DNA of 40,408 bases from Treponema sp. Its GTDB lineage: Bacteria > Spirochaetota > Spirochaetia > Treponematales > Breznakiellaceae. The stretch is taken from assembly GCA_031279555.1 (NCBI GenBank), contig JAITIK010000198.1:1-40408 (forward strand). Direction: 5' to 3'. The notes under the pieces were generated by a model. It was not told where the DNA came from and did no database searches. It worked only from the letters and a program-made list of their open reading frames with translations. The position numbers were made by a program, and so were the translations under genes. Positions 7,758 to 15,504 of the stretch are shown here, in pieces. Each line of letters starts with the position of its first letter. Within the stretch, counting starts at the first letter, position 1.

Positions 7758-9779
7758 CTACTCCAAATACAACGTAATAACATCCCCATGCACAAGTTGC
7801 GTCCCTGGAGAAGGAGACTGCGTTTTCACGTGTCCATTGCCTTCCAAATGGATGATATAGCCGGAGTCCGTCTCAAACAAGGGGAGGAGGCTCAATTTTG
7901 AATAACCCCTCAAATCGGGCATAACGCCGGCAAGGGGCGGAAGGGGAGGTTCTTCCTCAAAGTACACAGTGCTGGATTGCAGTTCAACCGGATTCTTCCC
8001 CCGGTGCAGTTTCAAGTAGTCGGCGAGGGATTCCGCGGCTTTCCTAATGGGGATAGTTGCGATGCGTCCGCCGAGATAGGACTCGCCTTGGGGCTTCACG
8101 ATCACCGCGTAGAGGATGAGTTTGGGAGCGTCGGCCGGGAATATCGCCATGCAGCTTGCAATAAAATCCGTTTCCGAGTACGCGCCGTTTTCCGCGACTT
8201 GGGCGGTTCCGGTCTTGACCGCCATGGGAATATCGCCGATGGCAGCCCTCCAACCGGTTCCGTCAATCGCAGCAGTGGCGCGCATATACTGCAAGAGGTT
8301 CGCCGCGGTCTGCTCGCTCATCACTCGCCTGGACGCGACTGGTTCAGCGGGATAGTGCGTTTCGGCGCCGTCCGGCGCGGTGAGCTTCAGCGCCAGCTTG
8401 GGTTGCGCCAGTAGGCCCTGATTGGCGATGGCGCTCGCCGCCTGAAGCATTTGCAGCATAGACACCGATATGCCTTGCCCAATGGCAAGCGTGGGTTTGA
8501 AACGTCTGTTATTTTCCTCCCTGAAAATGCCCGCCGATTCACTTGGACTGCCGGAGCCGATCCGCTGTCCAAATCCGAAGCTGTAGATTTTATCGTAAAA
8601 AATCCGACTTTCTATACGTTCGGAAGCTAAACTTACGCCCACATTGCACGAAAGGGCGATGATTCGCTCGGCGTTTACGACGCCGTGAACGGTGAGATCC
8701 GTGATGGCCGGATTTACATGGTTGTAATGCCCGGTACAGACAAAGGTGGTGTTTCCAGTGATCGCGCCGGTGTCCAGAAGCGCGGCGACCGAAAATATTT
8801 TGAACACCGAACCGGGTTCGTATGTGTAGAGGGCGGGCTGATACCGCCACGTCGATCCCGGATAGGCGTTGTAGTTGTTCGGATCAAAACTAGGCAGCGA
8901 TGCGGAACCGAGTATTTCTCCGGTGTGCGGATCCATCGCGGTGAGCATGACTGACTGGGCTTTGTTTTCAACAAGAGCCTCTTCCGCTATCTGCTCCAAA
9001 AAATACTGGATGTTCACATCTATGGAAAGCGTCAACTGTTTGCCGCTTTCCATAGATGTTGGTCTAAGCTCGGACTCAAAAGCCCATTCAATGCCTTCCT
9101 TCCCGTCATTGTCCCTGCCGACCATGCCGATGATTTGGCTCGCCAGTTTCTTTTCAGGATACACCCTGCCGGCCACTATGTCGACTCTAACATGCTCAAG
9201 ATTCTTTCTGTTTTCAAACGCGGCTTTTTCGGCGTCTTCCACAACCTTCCTTCCGGCGCTGTTGTCACCATATATAACGGTGATGCGCTCATAGTCGCTC
9301 TCGTCCAGCAGTCCCGCCTTCGCCGCCTTGATTTTATTCGTAACAGTCTCATCAAGATTTCTTTTCAGCGTCACATAATCCGTGGGCGTTGTCCTTATGA
9401 TGGTAAAAATCTCATTGGACGACATGGAAAGAAGCGGAGAGAGTTTCTCGCTGATGTCCCGGTATATCTGATCAATCTCATCCGCATCGGCTTTTGGATG
9501 CTTCTTGCGGATTGAGGATTTTAGAAGGCTCACCGTCCCTAATTTAGTTTCAACAGCCAAAAGACGCCCGTTCCGGTCGACGATGGCCCCCCGCTCTGTC
9601 GCCGCCATGCGGGTATCGCCGGATGGCGCCCCATTTTTTCTGTTAGGATCGAGCATGATTACACCGTACTGTACTACAATTCGCAGCGCCAGAATCGCAA
9701 AAAGAATGATGTACAGTAAAAATCGGTAGAAATACCTGTCTTTTTGGGCATTATAATAATCACTATTCATTTTATCCAT
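7758..9779 (-). CDS. ftsI: Class B penicillin-binding protein with PASTA domain
   Basis: This septal or elongation DD-transpeptidase crosslinks peptidoglycan outside the inner membrane. The 673 residues show a cytoplasmic tail, one membrane segment (about 20-40), the RGAIVDRNGRLLA start of the dimerisation domain (about 63), the catalytic SVFK motif (Ser about 324), SCN (about 377), KTGT (about 522) and a C-terminal PASTA domain (about 605-673) starting VMPDLRGYS. All three active-site motifs are intact. The gene overlaps the end of lepB. The first ATG (9779) has GGAAAAG upstream. A second ATG at 9770 forms an ATGA overlap with lepB and is an alternative start. FtsI is preferred over PBP2 because of the PASTA domain. 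Confidence 0.85.
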   Translation of the reverse strand: MDKMNSDYYNAQKDRYFYRFLLYIILFAILALRIVVQYGVIMLDPNRKNGAPSGDTRMAATERGAIVDRNGRLLAVETKLGTVSLLKSSIRKKHPKADADEIDQIYRDISEKLSPLLSMSSNEIFTIIRTTPTDYVTLKRNLDETVTNKIKAAKAGLLDESDYERITVIYGDNSAGRKVVEDAEKAAFENRKNLEHVRVDIVAGRVYPEKKLASQIIGMVGRDNDGKEGIEWAFESELRPTSMESGKQLTLSIDVNIQYFLEQIAEEALVENKAQSVMLTAMDPHTGEILGSASLPSFDPNNYNAYPGSTWRYQPALYTYEPGSVFKIFSVAALLDTGAITGNTTFVCTGHYNHVNPAITDLTVHGVVNAERIIALSCNVGVSLASERIESRIFYDKIYSFGFGQRIGSGSPSESAGIFREENNRRFKPTLAIGQGISVSMLQMLQAASAIANQGLLAQPKLALKLTAPDGAETHYPAEPVASRRVMSEQTAANLLQYMRATAAIDGTGWRAAIGDIPMAVKTGTAQVAENGAYSETDFIASCMAIFPADAPKLILYAVIVKPQGESYLGGRIATIPIRKAAESLADYLKLHRGKNPVELQSSTVYFEEEPPLPPLAGVMPDLRGYSKLSLLPLFETDSGYIIHLEGNGHVKTQSPSPGTQLVHGDVITLYLE

Positions 9780-10168
9780 AACGCTTTTCCTATGATATGA
9801 TCTATTGGCACCGGTCCGTACGACGCCGAATCAAGAGAGACAGCCGGATTGTCGCCTCTCGCAATGAATTCGCGCTGCCGTGTGATTCCCACGCAACGTT
9901 TCACAGCCGTTACGCCTGAAGGCGTCCAAAAAATAACCACATCGCCTATCACCGGTTCAGCCCAGCGCACCAAGTATTTTTCCGACCACGGCAGCCGGAA
10001 TCCGTAAGAAAGTTTCCCTATTACAAGTATGGCGCCGGGCTGTATCGCCGGTTTCATCGAGCTTCCTTGGGCGATCACGACGTCAAGGAGACAGGCTTTC
10101 ACAAAAAGCGCCGTAACCAACGCTCCCAAAACAGCCTGTGAGGTTCTTAGAGGCTCAGTCCTTTCCAT
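9767..10168 (-). CDS. lepB: Signal peptidase I
   Basis: It cleaves signal peptides from exported proteins at the outer face of the inner membrane. The 133-residue product, starting MERTEPLRT, has one N-terminal membrane segment, the catalytic-serine motif SSMKPAIQPGAILVI and the general-base lysine in VTAVKRCVGI, giving a complete Ser-Lys dyad. It is short for the family but similar to compact S26 peptidases. The ORF track's upstream extension runs into the divergent gene and has no SD. The chosen ATG also has no SD, but lies 7 nt after a TATCAT box, which predicts a leaderless mRNA. It heads the lepB-ftsI-maf transcript. Confidence 0.8.
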   Translation of the reverse strand: MERTEPLRTSQAVLGALVTALFVKACLLDVVIAQGSSMKPAIQPGAILVIGKLSYGFRLPWSEKYLVRWAEPVIGDVVIFWTPSGVTAVKRCVGITRQREFIARGDNPAVSLDSASYGPVPIDHIIGKALWIK

Positions 10169-10175
10169 AAATATT

Positions 10176-10204
10176 ATGATAATGTTTTTTTTTTGTTTTG
10201 TCGA
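10176..10204 (-). promoter_or_regulatory. Promoter of lepB, predicted leaderless
   Basis: Minus-strand TCGACA, 17-nt spacer with ten A in a row, TATCAT, then 7 nt to the lepB ATG. Transcription would begin at or next to the A of the start codon. No SD is present. Confidence 0.55.
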
Positions 10205-10206
10205 TA

Positions 10207-11511
10207 ATGAAAAAGATGAGCGATGATATTCTTTCTCAGCAATACATTGATGGACGTCGATATACTTCTCCCATGCTTGAAAAAATGGGCGGCCGTTTGG
10301 TCGTTTATGATCCGAGAAAAATTTATTCAGCGCAGTCACCTACGCTTCCTGCAGTTTCCAATTTCAAGCGCAAACAGACTTATGAGGACGGCGGCAAAAC
10401 CGGCGGATTTTCTGATGAAAAATTTATAGCGGCTTATACCTATACTATTCCCCGACCGGTAGAACAACGGCAAAAAACAACGAAAACCGCGTCCCGCCCC
10501 GAAGTCGCGCCGCAACGCCGCCGGAGCGAATCGCGTCAACGCGCATCGGAAAAAAAAGAAAAAGCCGCGCTGAATTCGACTATGTTGCTCTATACGCTCG
10601 TCATTATAACGGTCTTGTTCGTCGCATTTCTCGTACTAAATTGGCAGATGCAACCCAAAACAACGCTGGATATTGTTCCGGGACCCGACAGCAGCATCAA
10701 AACCTACCTCACGGAATACGCGGGATTGGGACCGGAGGAAGAGTTTGTTGATCCCGATTTTCCCCTTGAAATAACCCAGATTTTCTCTGTCAAACCGTAT
10801 ACGGTTGTACGAGGCGATACGGTGTCGGGCATTGCAGACCGGTTCAACCTTTCAATGGACGCTGTTATCGCGCTGAACGGCATTTCCAACGCGCGGATGT
10901 TGCAGGAAGGAAAAGTTCTGAAAATTCCCAACATGGACGGCATACCCTACACCGTGCAGGCGGGAGACACGTATCAAAAAATCTCGGATAATCTCAACGT
11001 GCCGCTTAACGTCATTCTTGACGCAAACGATATTCAGAATGACGTCATGAATCCCGGGGACACGCTTTTTATTCCGGGCGCGCGCATGAAAAGCGACGCG
11101 CTGAAATTGGCGCTCGGCGACTACTTCATGTGGCCACTTAAAGATCGTACTATCACCTCCCCTTATGGCTGGAGGAAGGATCCGTTTACCGGCATCGGCG
11201 GACGGGTGCATGAAGGGATAGATTTTTCCGCTAAAACTGGAACAACGATCAGAGCGGCCATGGACGGCAAGGTCGCCAAACTCGGCTACAACGCGGTGTA
11301 CGGCAAATATATCATCCTATCCCACGGAAACGGGTTTGAAACCCTGTACGGCCATGTGAACGTTTATTCGGTCAAAGAAGGCGCGTTTGTGTATCAAGGA
11401 ACCAAAATCGCCGAATCCGGCGGAACAGGTCATGTTACGGGTCCCCATCTCCATTTTGGCGTATACAAAAATGGAAAATCCGTCAATCCTCTTGATTATT
11501 TGACAAAATGA
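10207..11511 (+). CDS. LysM-domain M23 peptidoglycan endopeptidase
   Basis: This membrane-anchored peptidase cuts or shapes peptidoglycan crosslinks. The protein has a charged, low-complexity cytoplasmic region of about 120 residues, one membrane segment (about 125-147, LLYTLVIITVLFVAFLVL), two LysM modules (YTVVRGDTVSGIADRF and YTVQAGDTYQKISDNL) and a C-terminal M23 domain. The zinc ligands are visible in HEGIDF (H-x3-D) and HLHFG (H-x-H), so the enzyme should be active. No clear SD is found. Both ATG 10207 and ATG 10216 are possible. GATAAT lies 7 nt before the second, which would make it leaderless. It overlaps the next gene by 4 bp. Confidence 0.85.
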   Translation: MKKMSDDILSQQYIDGRRYTSPMLEKMGGRLVVYDPRKIYSAQSPTLPAVSNFKRKQTYEDGGKTGGFSDEKFIAAYTYTIPRPVEQRQKTTKTASRPEVAPQRRRSESRQRASEKKEKAALNSTMLLYTLVIITVLFVAFLVLNWQMQPKTTLDIVPGPDSSIKTYLTEYAGLGPEEEFVDPDFPLEITQIFSVKPYTVVRGDTVSGIADRFNLSMDAVIALNGISNARMLQEGKVLKIPNMDGIPYTVQAGDTYQKISDNLNVPLNVILDANDIQNDVMNPGDTLFIPGARMKSDALKLALGDYFMWPLKDRTITSPYGWRKDPFTGIGGRVHEGIDFSAKTGTTIRAAMDGKVAKLGYNAVYGKYIILSHGNGFETLYGHVNVYSVKEGAFVYQGTKIAESGGTGHVTGPHLHFGVYKNGKSVNPLDYLTK

Positions 11512-12359
11512 GTTATCCTGTGAAACGCTTTTTCTTTATCATGGCGATATGTTTAACAGGCGGCTTGCTCTTTGCCCAGAACAATAATTTCAAGCAAGGC
11601 GAATTGTTGTTTCTGCAAAACAAGCCGGAAGAAGCTCTCGCCTACTTGGAGGCGGCCGTCGCCGCTCCCGACGCGTCATTGCAGGCGCATCTTTACCTTG
11701 GCATGGCGTATCAACAACTCAACCGCCCTGACGACGCGGCGGCTGTTTATACCAAAATCTTGCCTGATGCCGGAGACAGCGCCGCGCTTGTCGCGTACAG
11801 CCTGGGAAACGTATACTACGGCAAGGGGGATTTCGCTTTGGCTGAAGCCAGTTATACACAGGCGATAGTTGCGGACAATTCCTTTGCGCCGGCTTATTTG
11901 AACCGCGCAAACGCAAGGCTCCAAACCGGTGAAGTCGAGCAGGCCGTGGCGGATTATACGTATTACCTCGTCTTGGATTCTGACGCCCCCCAGCGAAGCC
12001 AAATTGAAGCGGTACTAGCGGCTATTGAAAAAAACGAGTCCGATGCGGCGGCTGAAAGGCGGCGCAAAGCCGAAGAGGAAGCCGCCGTTCTTGCCAAAAC
12101 GCAAGAACGGGAAAGGCAGGCGAAGGAGAGCGTACCGGCGATACTCGCGGCGTTGCAAAGCATGGAAGACATCGCCGTTGCAATGAAGGCGCAGGAAGAA
12201 GCGGCGGAAGCCCAGTCCACCGTTGCTACGGAAGACGGCGGCGCCGTTGATGATTCCCTCGTGTCCGAACCGGCGGATGCGGGAGCGGACGTCCCGCCGG
12301 TGGATAAGATTGAACCGGACGCATCCGAAAACAGCGAAACCCCGCGTAAGGAGGAATAA
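11508..12359 (+). CDS. Exported tetratricopeptide-repeat protein
   Basis: The protein has 283 residues with a cleavable signal peptide (MSYPVKRFFFIMAICLTGGL, ending near LFAQ), three to four TPR-like helical pairs (about 30-160; for example AHLYLGMAYQQLNRPDDAAA and ALVAYSLGNVYYGKGDFALA), a charged coiled-coil segment rich in Glu, Ala and Lys (about 165-215) and an acidic, low-complexity tail. TPR proteins mediate protein contacts. A periplasmic scaffold role beside the upstream peptidase is inferred, not shown. The ATG overlaps the peptidase stop (ATGA). Confidence 0.75.
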   Translation: MSYPVKRFFFIMAICLTGGLLFAQNNNFKQGELLFLQNKPEEALAYLEAAVAAPDASLQAHLYLGMAYQQLNRPDDAAAVYTKILPDAGDSAALVAYSLGNVYYGKGDFALAEASYTQAIVADNSFAPAYLNRANARLQTGEVEQAVADYTYYLVLDSDAPQRSQIEAVLAAIEKNESDAAAERRRKAEEEAAVLAKTQERERQAKESVPAILAALQSMEDIAVAMKAQEEAAEAQSTVATEDGGAVDDSLVSEPADAGADVPPVDKIEPDASENSETPRKEE

Positions 12360-12364
12360 GCGAT

Positions 12365-13453
12365 TTGGAAACCGCTCCCAAAAAACATGTTCAAAATTAC
12401 GTATTCGGCGCAATACTCGTTTTGCTGTTTTTTCTCGTCGCCAGATTGTTCGCGCCTTTTTTTTCAGTTTTGCTCTGGTCGATATTGCTGTACATCATAC
12501 TGAGCCCCCTATACGGACGGATTGCCAAAAAATTTGATAAGACTAGATTAAAGGGAAGAATTCTTCAAAGCGTGTGGGCGGGCGTTTTTGCGCTCGGCAC
12601 CCTGATGCTCATTCTGATCCCCCTCTCGTTTATGGTTTTTCAGTTTTCCAAACAGATTATAGAACTACTTCATTACATTCAGAATGTATTTTATGCGAAG
12701 CCCGGCATTGTCCATGAGATTTTTGAATCAATCGCCGGTTTTATTTTAGACATAAGCGCGGATCAGGTTCATATCAGCGCCGATGAAATTCAGCGCAGGG
12801 TTCTGCAATTCCTGAGTTCCGGCTTGCAGGGCGCGATGCAGTTCAGCAGCAACCTGGCGAAAGACATCAGTTCATTCCTTCTCAATATGGTGATGATGTT
12901 CTTCTGTCTATACTTCTTTTATGTTGATGGATATACGCTTGCGACATTGTTGAAACACACCATCCCCATACGAAAAGAATACATGGAAACCTTGTCCTCG
13001 AAATTTTCCGAGATTACAAGGAATCTCGTCATGGGCTACATTGCGGTCGCGGTCATACAAAGCGTCGCGGCGGGCGTCATATTCATGATTTTCAAGATAC
13101 AGGGCGCCCTGGTTTTCGCCACCCTGGTTTTTGTCTGCTCGTTTATTCCCTTGGTAGGGTGCAGCCTTGTCTGGTGGCCGCTCGGCATCCTTCTCCTCCT
13201 GAGCGGCGACATCGTACAGGGCATTGCCTTTATCCTTTTATCTATGGTGTTTATTTCGACCATAGACAACTTTCTGCGCCCCATTTTTTTACAGGATAGA
13301 ATAAAATTGCATCCGCTCGTCATCTTTTTCGCCATCATGGGGGGAGTCGGCGCATTTGGATTAAACGGTCTCATTCTGGGACCCATGATCGTGATCTTGT
13401 TTCTCACGGTGCTGGACATGTTCCTGACCGAACACAAAATAGAAGAAGGTTGA
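12365..13453 (+). CDS. AI-2E family (PerM/UPF0118) membrane transporter
   Basis: The protein has 362 residues with about eight hydrophobic segments in the pattern of the AI-2E/PerM family: paired helices at the N-terminus, a central soluble stretch (about 100-160), then four or more helices. The C-terminal part has the family-like region VFVCSFIPLVGCSLVWWPLG and the glycine-rich GGVGAFGLNGLILGPM. Members export small molecules or exchange ions; the substrate here cannot be told. The start is TTG, with GGAGG 10 nt upstream inside the end of the TPR gene. No in-frame ATG fits better. Confidence 0.8.
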   Translation: METAPKKHVQNYVFGAILVLLFFLVARLFAPFFSVLLWSILLYIILSPLYGRIAKKFDKTRLKGRILQSVWAGVFALGTLMLILIPLSFMVFQFSKQIIELLHYIQNVFYAKPGIVHEIFESIAGFILDISADQVHISADEIQRRVLQFLSSGLQGAMQFSSNLAKDISSFLLNMVMMFFCLYFFYVDGYTLATLLKHTIPIRKEYMETLSSKFSEITRNLVMGYIAVAVIQSVAAGVIFMIFKIQGALVFATLVFVCSFIPLVGCSLVWWPLGILLLLSGDIVQGIAFILLSMVFISTIDNFLRPIFLQDRIKLHPLVIFFAIMGGVGAFGLNGLILGPMIVILFLTVLDMFLTEHKIEEG

Positions 13454-13455
13454 TA

Positions 13456-13725
13456 ATGAACGCAATTATTACGGTTGTCGGCGGCGACAAGGTCGGCATC
13501 ATCGCCAAGGTCTCGGCGTTCCTTGCGGATCGGAACATCAATATTGAAGACATCAGTCAAACCGTGTTGTCCGGCAATTTTGTTATGATGATGATGGTGC
13601 ATCTAGCGGATGAACAGACAGGGCTTGAAAGCATTAAAACTGAGCTTGCCACGCTGGGAAACGACATGGATGTGTCCATAAGCCTTATGCACGAAAAAGT
13701 ATTTTCCGCCATGCACAGGATTTAG
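13456..13725 (+). CDS. ACT-domain protein (UPF0237 type)
   Basis: This small protein of 89 residues is made of one ACT domain: the start [20 protein letters not shown], then [20 protein letters not shown], which is the ligand-binding beta-alpha-beta pattern of GcvR-like and UPF0237 proteins. ACT domains usually sense amino acids. The track start (TTG 13450) overlaps the previous gene. ATG 13456 with GAAGG upstream is better. It is followed after 2 nt by the UPF0210 gene. From memory these two families are often neighbours, which suggests joint function, with the ACT protein as regulator. Confidence 0.8.
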   Translation: MNAIITVVGGDKVGIIAKVSAFLADRNINIEDISQTVLSGNFVMMMMVHLADEQTGLESIKTELATLGNDMDVSISLMHEKVFSAMHRI

Positions 13726-13727
13726 AT

Positions 13728-15089
13728 ATGTTGTTTACGCCATTTGAAATAAAAGAAACCGTGGACATGTTTCTGCGTTACAAGCTCGACATACGGGCGA
13801 TCACGCTGGGCGTTTCCCTGCTTGACTGCGTTTCCGCTTCAGGCGTTGAAACGCGGCGCCGCGTCCGGGAAAAGTTGTTGCGGGTCGCCGGAAACCTCGT
13901 GAAGACCGGACGGGAAATTGAGACCGAGTATGGCATACCGATTATCAACAAGCGGGTGTCCGTAACGCCTATCGCGCTTATAGCCGGCGCTTCCGATGAT
14001 GTTGACTATACGCCCTATGCAAAAACACTTGACGAGTCCGCGTCCGAATTAGGCGTTGATTTTATCGGCGGCTTTTCCGCGCTTGTACACAAAGGCTTTT
14101 CCAATGGGGACAGGAAGCTCATCAACTCCATTCCAGACGCTCTCGCCGCAACCGGGCGCATCTGCTCCTCGGTGAATGTGGCGAGCTCAAAGAGCGGCGT
14201 CAACATGGATGCGGTGCGGATCATGGGCGAGACTATCAAAAAGGCGGCGGAGAACACTGCGGAACAATGCGGGATTGCGTGCGCAAAGCTCGTAACATTC
14301 TGCAACGCGCCGGAAGACAACCCTTTCATGGCGGGCGCGTTTCACGGCGTGGGGGAAGGGGAAGCGACGCTCAATGTGGGCGTTTCAGGTCCGGGCGTTA
14401 TAAAAGCCGCCCTTGAATCCCATAAGAACGCAAATTTTGACGAGTTAGCCGATGTCATCAAGAAAACAGCCTTCAAGATCACCCGTATGGGGCAACTTGT
14501 GGGCATGGAAGCGGCGAAACGGATCGGCGTTCCCTTTGGCATACTCGACTTGTCGCTTGCGCCGACATCGGCGGTCGGGGATTCGGTCGCCCGCATCCTT
14601 GAAGAAATGGGGCTTGAGACCGCCGGCGCCCACGGCTCTACAGCCGCGCTCGCCATGCTCACTGACATGGTGAAAAAGGGGGGCGTCATGGCGTCAACTC
14701 ACGTGGGCGGCTTTTCAGGCGCGTTTATACCGGTTTCCGAAGATGAAGGCATGACCGCCGCAGTCAGGTCCGGCGGCATCTGCCTGGACAAACTGGAAGC
14801 GATGACCAGCGTCTGCTCAGTCGGACTCGACATGATCGCGTTGCCCGGGGACACGCGGGCCGCCGCCATATCCGCCATAATAGCGGACGAAATGGCTATT
14901 GGCATGGTAAACAACAAGACTACCGCAGTCAGAGTGATACCCGTTCCGGGCAAAAAAGTGGGAGACTGGGTCGAATTCGGCGGACTCTTGGGCGGCGCGC
15001 CGATCATGGCGGTCAATCCCGCAAAAAGCGACGCCTTCATTGGGCGCGGCGGCAGGATTCCCGCGCCGATTCACAGTTTCAGGAATTGA
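13728..15089 (+). CDS. PFL-like UPF0210 (DUF711) family protein
   Basis: The protein has 453 residues, the usual length of this conserved family of unknown function, whose fold is distantly related to pyruvate formate-lyase-type proteins. Typical segments are [13 protein letters not shown] near the start, [51 protein letters not shown] and the glycine-rich end [14 protein letters not shown]. No glycyl-radical site was identified. It is the last gene of the five-gene run and sits directly behind the ACT protein. Confidence 0.85.
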   Translation: MLFTPFEIKETVDMFLRYKLDIRAITLGVSLLDCVSASGVETRRRVREKLLRVAGNLVKTGREIETEYGIPIINKRVSVTPIALIAGASDDVDYTPYAKTLDESASELGVDFIGGFSALVHKGFSNGDRKLINSIPDALAATGRICSSVNVASSKSGVNMDAVRIMGETIKKAAENTAEQCGIACAKLVTFCNAPEDNPFMAGAFHGVGEGEATLNVGVSGPGVIKAALESHKNANFDELADVIKKTAFKITRMGQLVGMEAAKRIGVPFGILDLSLAPTSAVGDSVARILEEMGLETAGAHGSTAALAMLTDMVKKGGVMASTHVGGFSGAFIPVSEDEGMTAAVRSGGICLDKLEAMTSVCSVGLDMIALPGDTRAAAISAIIADEMAIGMVNNKTTAVRVIPVPGKKVGDWVEFGGLLGGAPIMAVNPAKSDAFIGRGGRIPAPIHSFRN

Positions 15090-15238
15090 TATGGTTTGAA
15101 ATTCCTTTCCGCTTAAGAAACCTCTTGAATTTTTCTGGAATATAATAAAATAGAATTGCGCTGTCTTCTTTAGGGAACTTCTAAAAACGCGAGCCTGCGG
15201 TTCGACAGTTTTTTTGGAGGGGAAGGAGGCTTTTCCCC

Positions 15239-15277
15239 GGAACCTCTGAAAACTCAACCGGAGTTTCCAGAGGTTCC
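15239..15277. repeat. GGAACC palindrome, copy 1
   Basis: GGAACCTCTGAAAACTC pairs with GAGTTTCCAGAGGTTCC across a 5-nt loop with one mismatch in 17. The same arm sequences recur in degenerate form at 29840-29876, so this is a dispersed family and not only a local terminator. Confidence 0.65.
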
Positions 15278-15446
15278 CTTTAGTCTGATGTTAGGGGATA
15301 AATTGAACGTAACAATGACAATTCATGGTGTAAAAGGAATTAAACACGGGATAATAGAGATTCCAATTGAAATATGTCTTGTTTGTCACAATTAATTAAT
15401 AATAACGGGCTTAATTGGTTTTTACTTGAATATACCGATCAAACCT

Positions 15447-15483
15447 ACCCCCATGCCCGCAACCGGGCATGGGGGTTCTCCTT
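15447..15483. terminator. Strong hairpin between convergent genes
   Basis: A 13-bp perfect stem (ACCCCCATGCCCG / CGGGCATGGGGGT) with loop CAAC is followed by TTCTCCTTTT on the plus strand. It sits 20-60 nt before the end of the minus-strand MFS gene. It probably stops both transcripts, though the T-run is imperfect. Confidence 0.6.
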
Positions 15484-15504
15484 TTCCGCCGCGCCCTAAA
15501 CCCC

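Larger units (their letters stand above)
15090..15504. other. Intergenic region with large palindromes
   Basis: No gene is seen between the UPF0210 gene (+) and the MFS-HEAT gene (-), which converge here. The region holds a 17-bp palindrome (15239-15277) and a 13-bp perfect hairpin (15447-15476), each able to end transcription. Confidence 0.6.
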
